Source: an uncultured Collinsella sp. (GTDB lineage Bacteria; Actinomycetota; Coriobacteriia; Coriobacteriales; Coriobacteriaceae). Taken from it: a DNA stretch of 6,361 nt. Location of the stretch: positions 1 to 6,361 of the forward strand of contig CABRZY010000103.1 in the NCBI GenBank assembly GCA_902475475.1, in the 5' to 3' direction. Below the pieces are notes generated by a model. The model had not been told where the DNA came from. It ran no database searches and worked only from the letters and a program-made list of their open reading frames with translations. Shown here piece after piece: positions 6,348 to 6,361 of the stretch (position 1 is its first letter; each line of letters begins with the position of its first letter). Both the position numbers and the translations under genes were made by a program.

Positions 6348-6361
6348 ATCCTACCCCAGGC

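Overview
The window looks like chromosomal DNA from a gut actinobacterium of the Coriobacteriia, most likely a Collinsella-type genome. This rests on the high-GC, GC3-rich genes, their family resemblance to gut Coriobacteriia/Clostridia proteins, and a LexA box of the CGAAC-N4-GTTCG type shared by Actinobacteria and Firmicutes. The genus is inferred, not demonstrated. There are four intact genes, two gene remnants and two unusual intergenic repeat structures.

Layout. Positions 101-679 (+) encode a methylated-DNA--protein-cysteine methyltransferase (Ogt). Positions 680-885 hold no gene. They contain a 62-bp tandem repeat in which each full unit is an imperfect hairpin (720-858). Positions 886-1460 (-) are a scar of two broken genes. 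The N-terminal part of an Abi_2-type abortive-infection protein runs directly, in another reading frame, into the C-terminal end of a ClC chloride channel. An open reading frame continues through the junction to 837 and could be mis-annotated as one protein. I see no gene at 1461-1631. Positions 1632-2270 (-) encode an intact GyrI-like small-molecule-binding-domain protein (COG4832 type). A perfect 14-bp LexA/SOS-box palindrome lies upstream and overlaps its likely promoter. The rest of the 2271-2541 spacer carries the divergent start of the next operon.

Positions 2542-6014 (+) are a two-gene ABC exporter operon: a MacB/LolD-like ATPase and a double-FtsX permease with an extracytoplasmic coiled coil. 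The genes are 5 bp apart if the permease starts at ATG 3249, and overlap if it starts at GTG 3237. A strong intrinsic terminator follows (6073-6116). The remaining 245 bp contain a long imperfect inverted repeat (27-nt arms at 6139-6165 and 6319-6345) and no convincing gene.

How the parts relate. Ogt repairs alkylated DNA, and the GyrI-like protein appears to be under SOS control, as E. coli SbmC/GyrI is known to be. The left half therefore has a DNA-damage theme, although the two genes are separated by the pseudogene scar and are not one operon. The ABC genes form a self-contained transport unit of unknown substrate. The first 100 bases contain only the Ogt ribosome-binding site and unassigned sequence.
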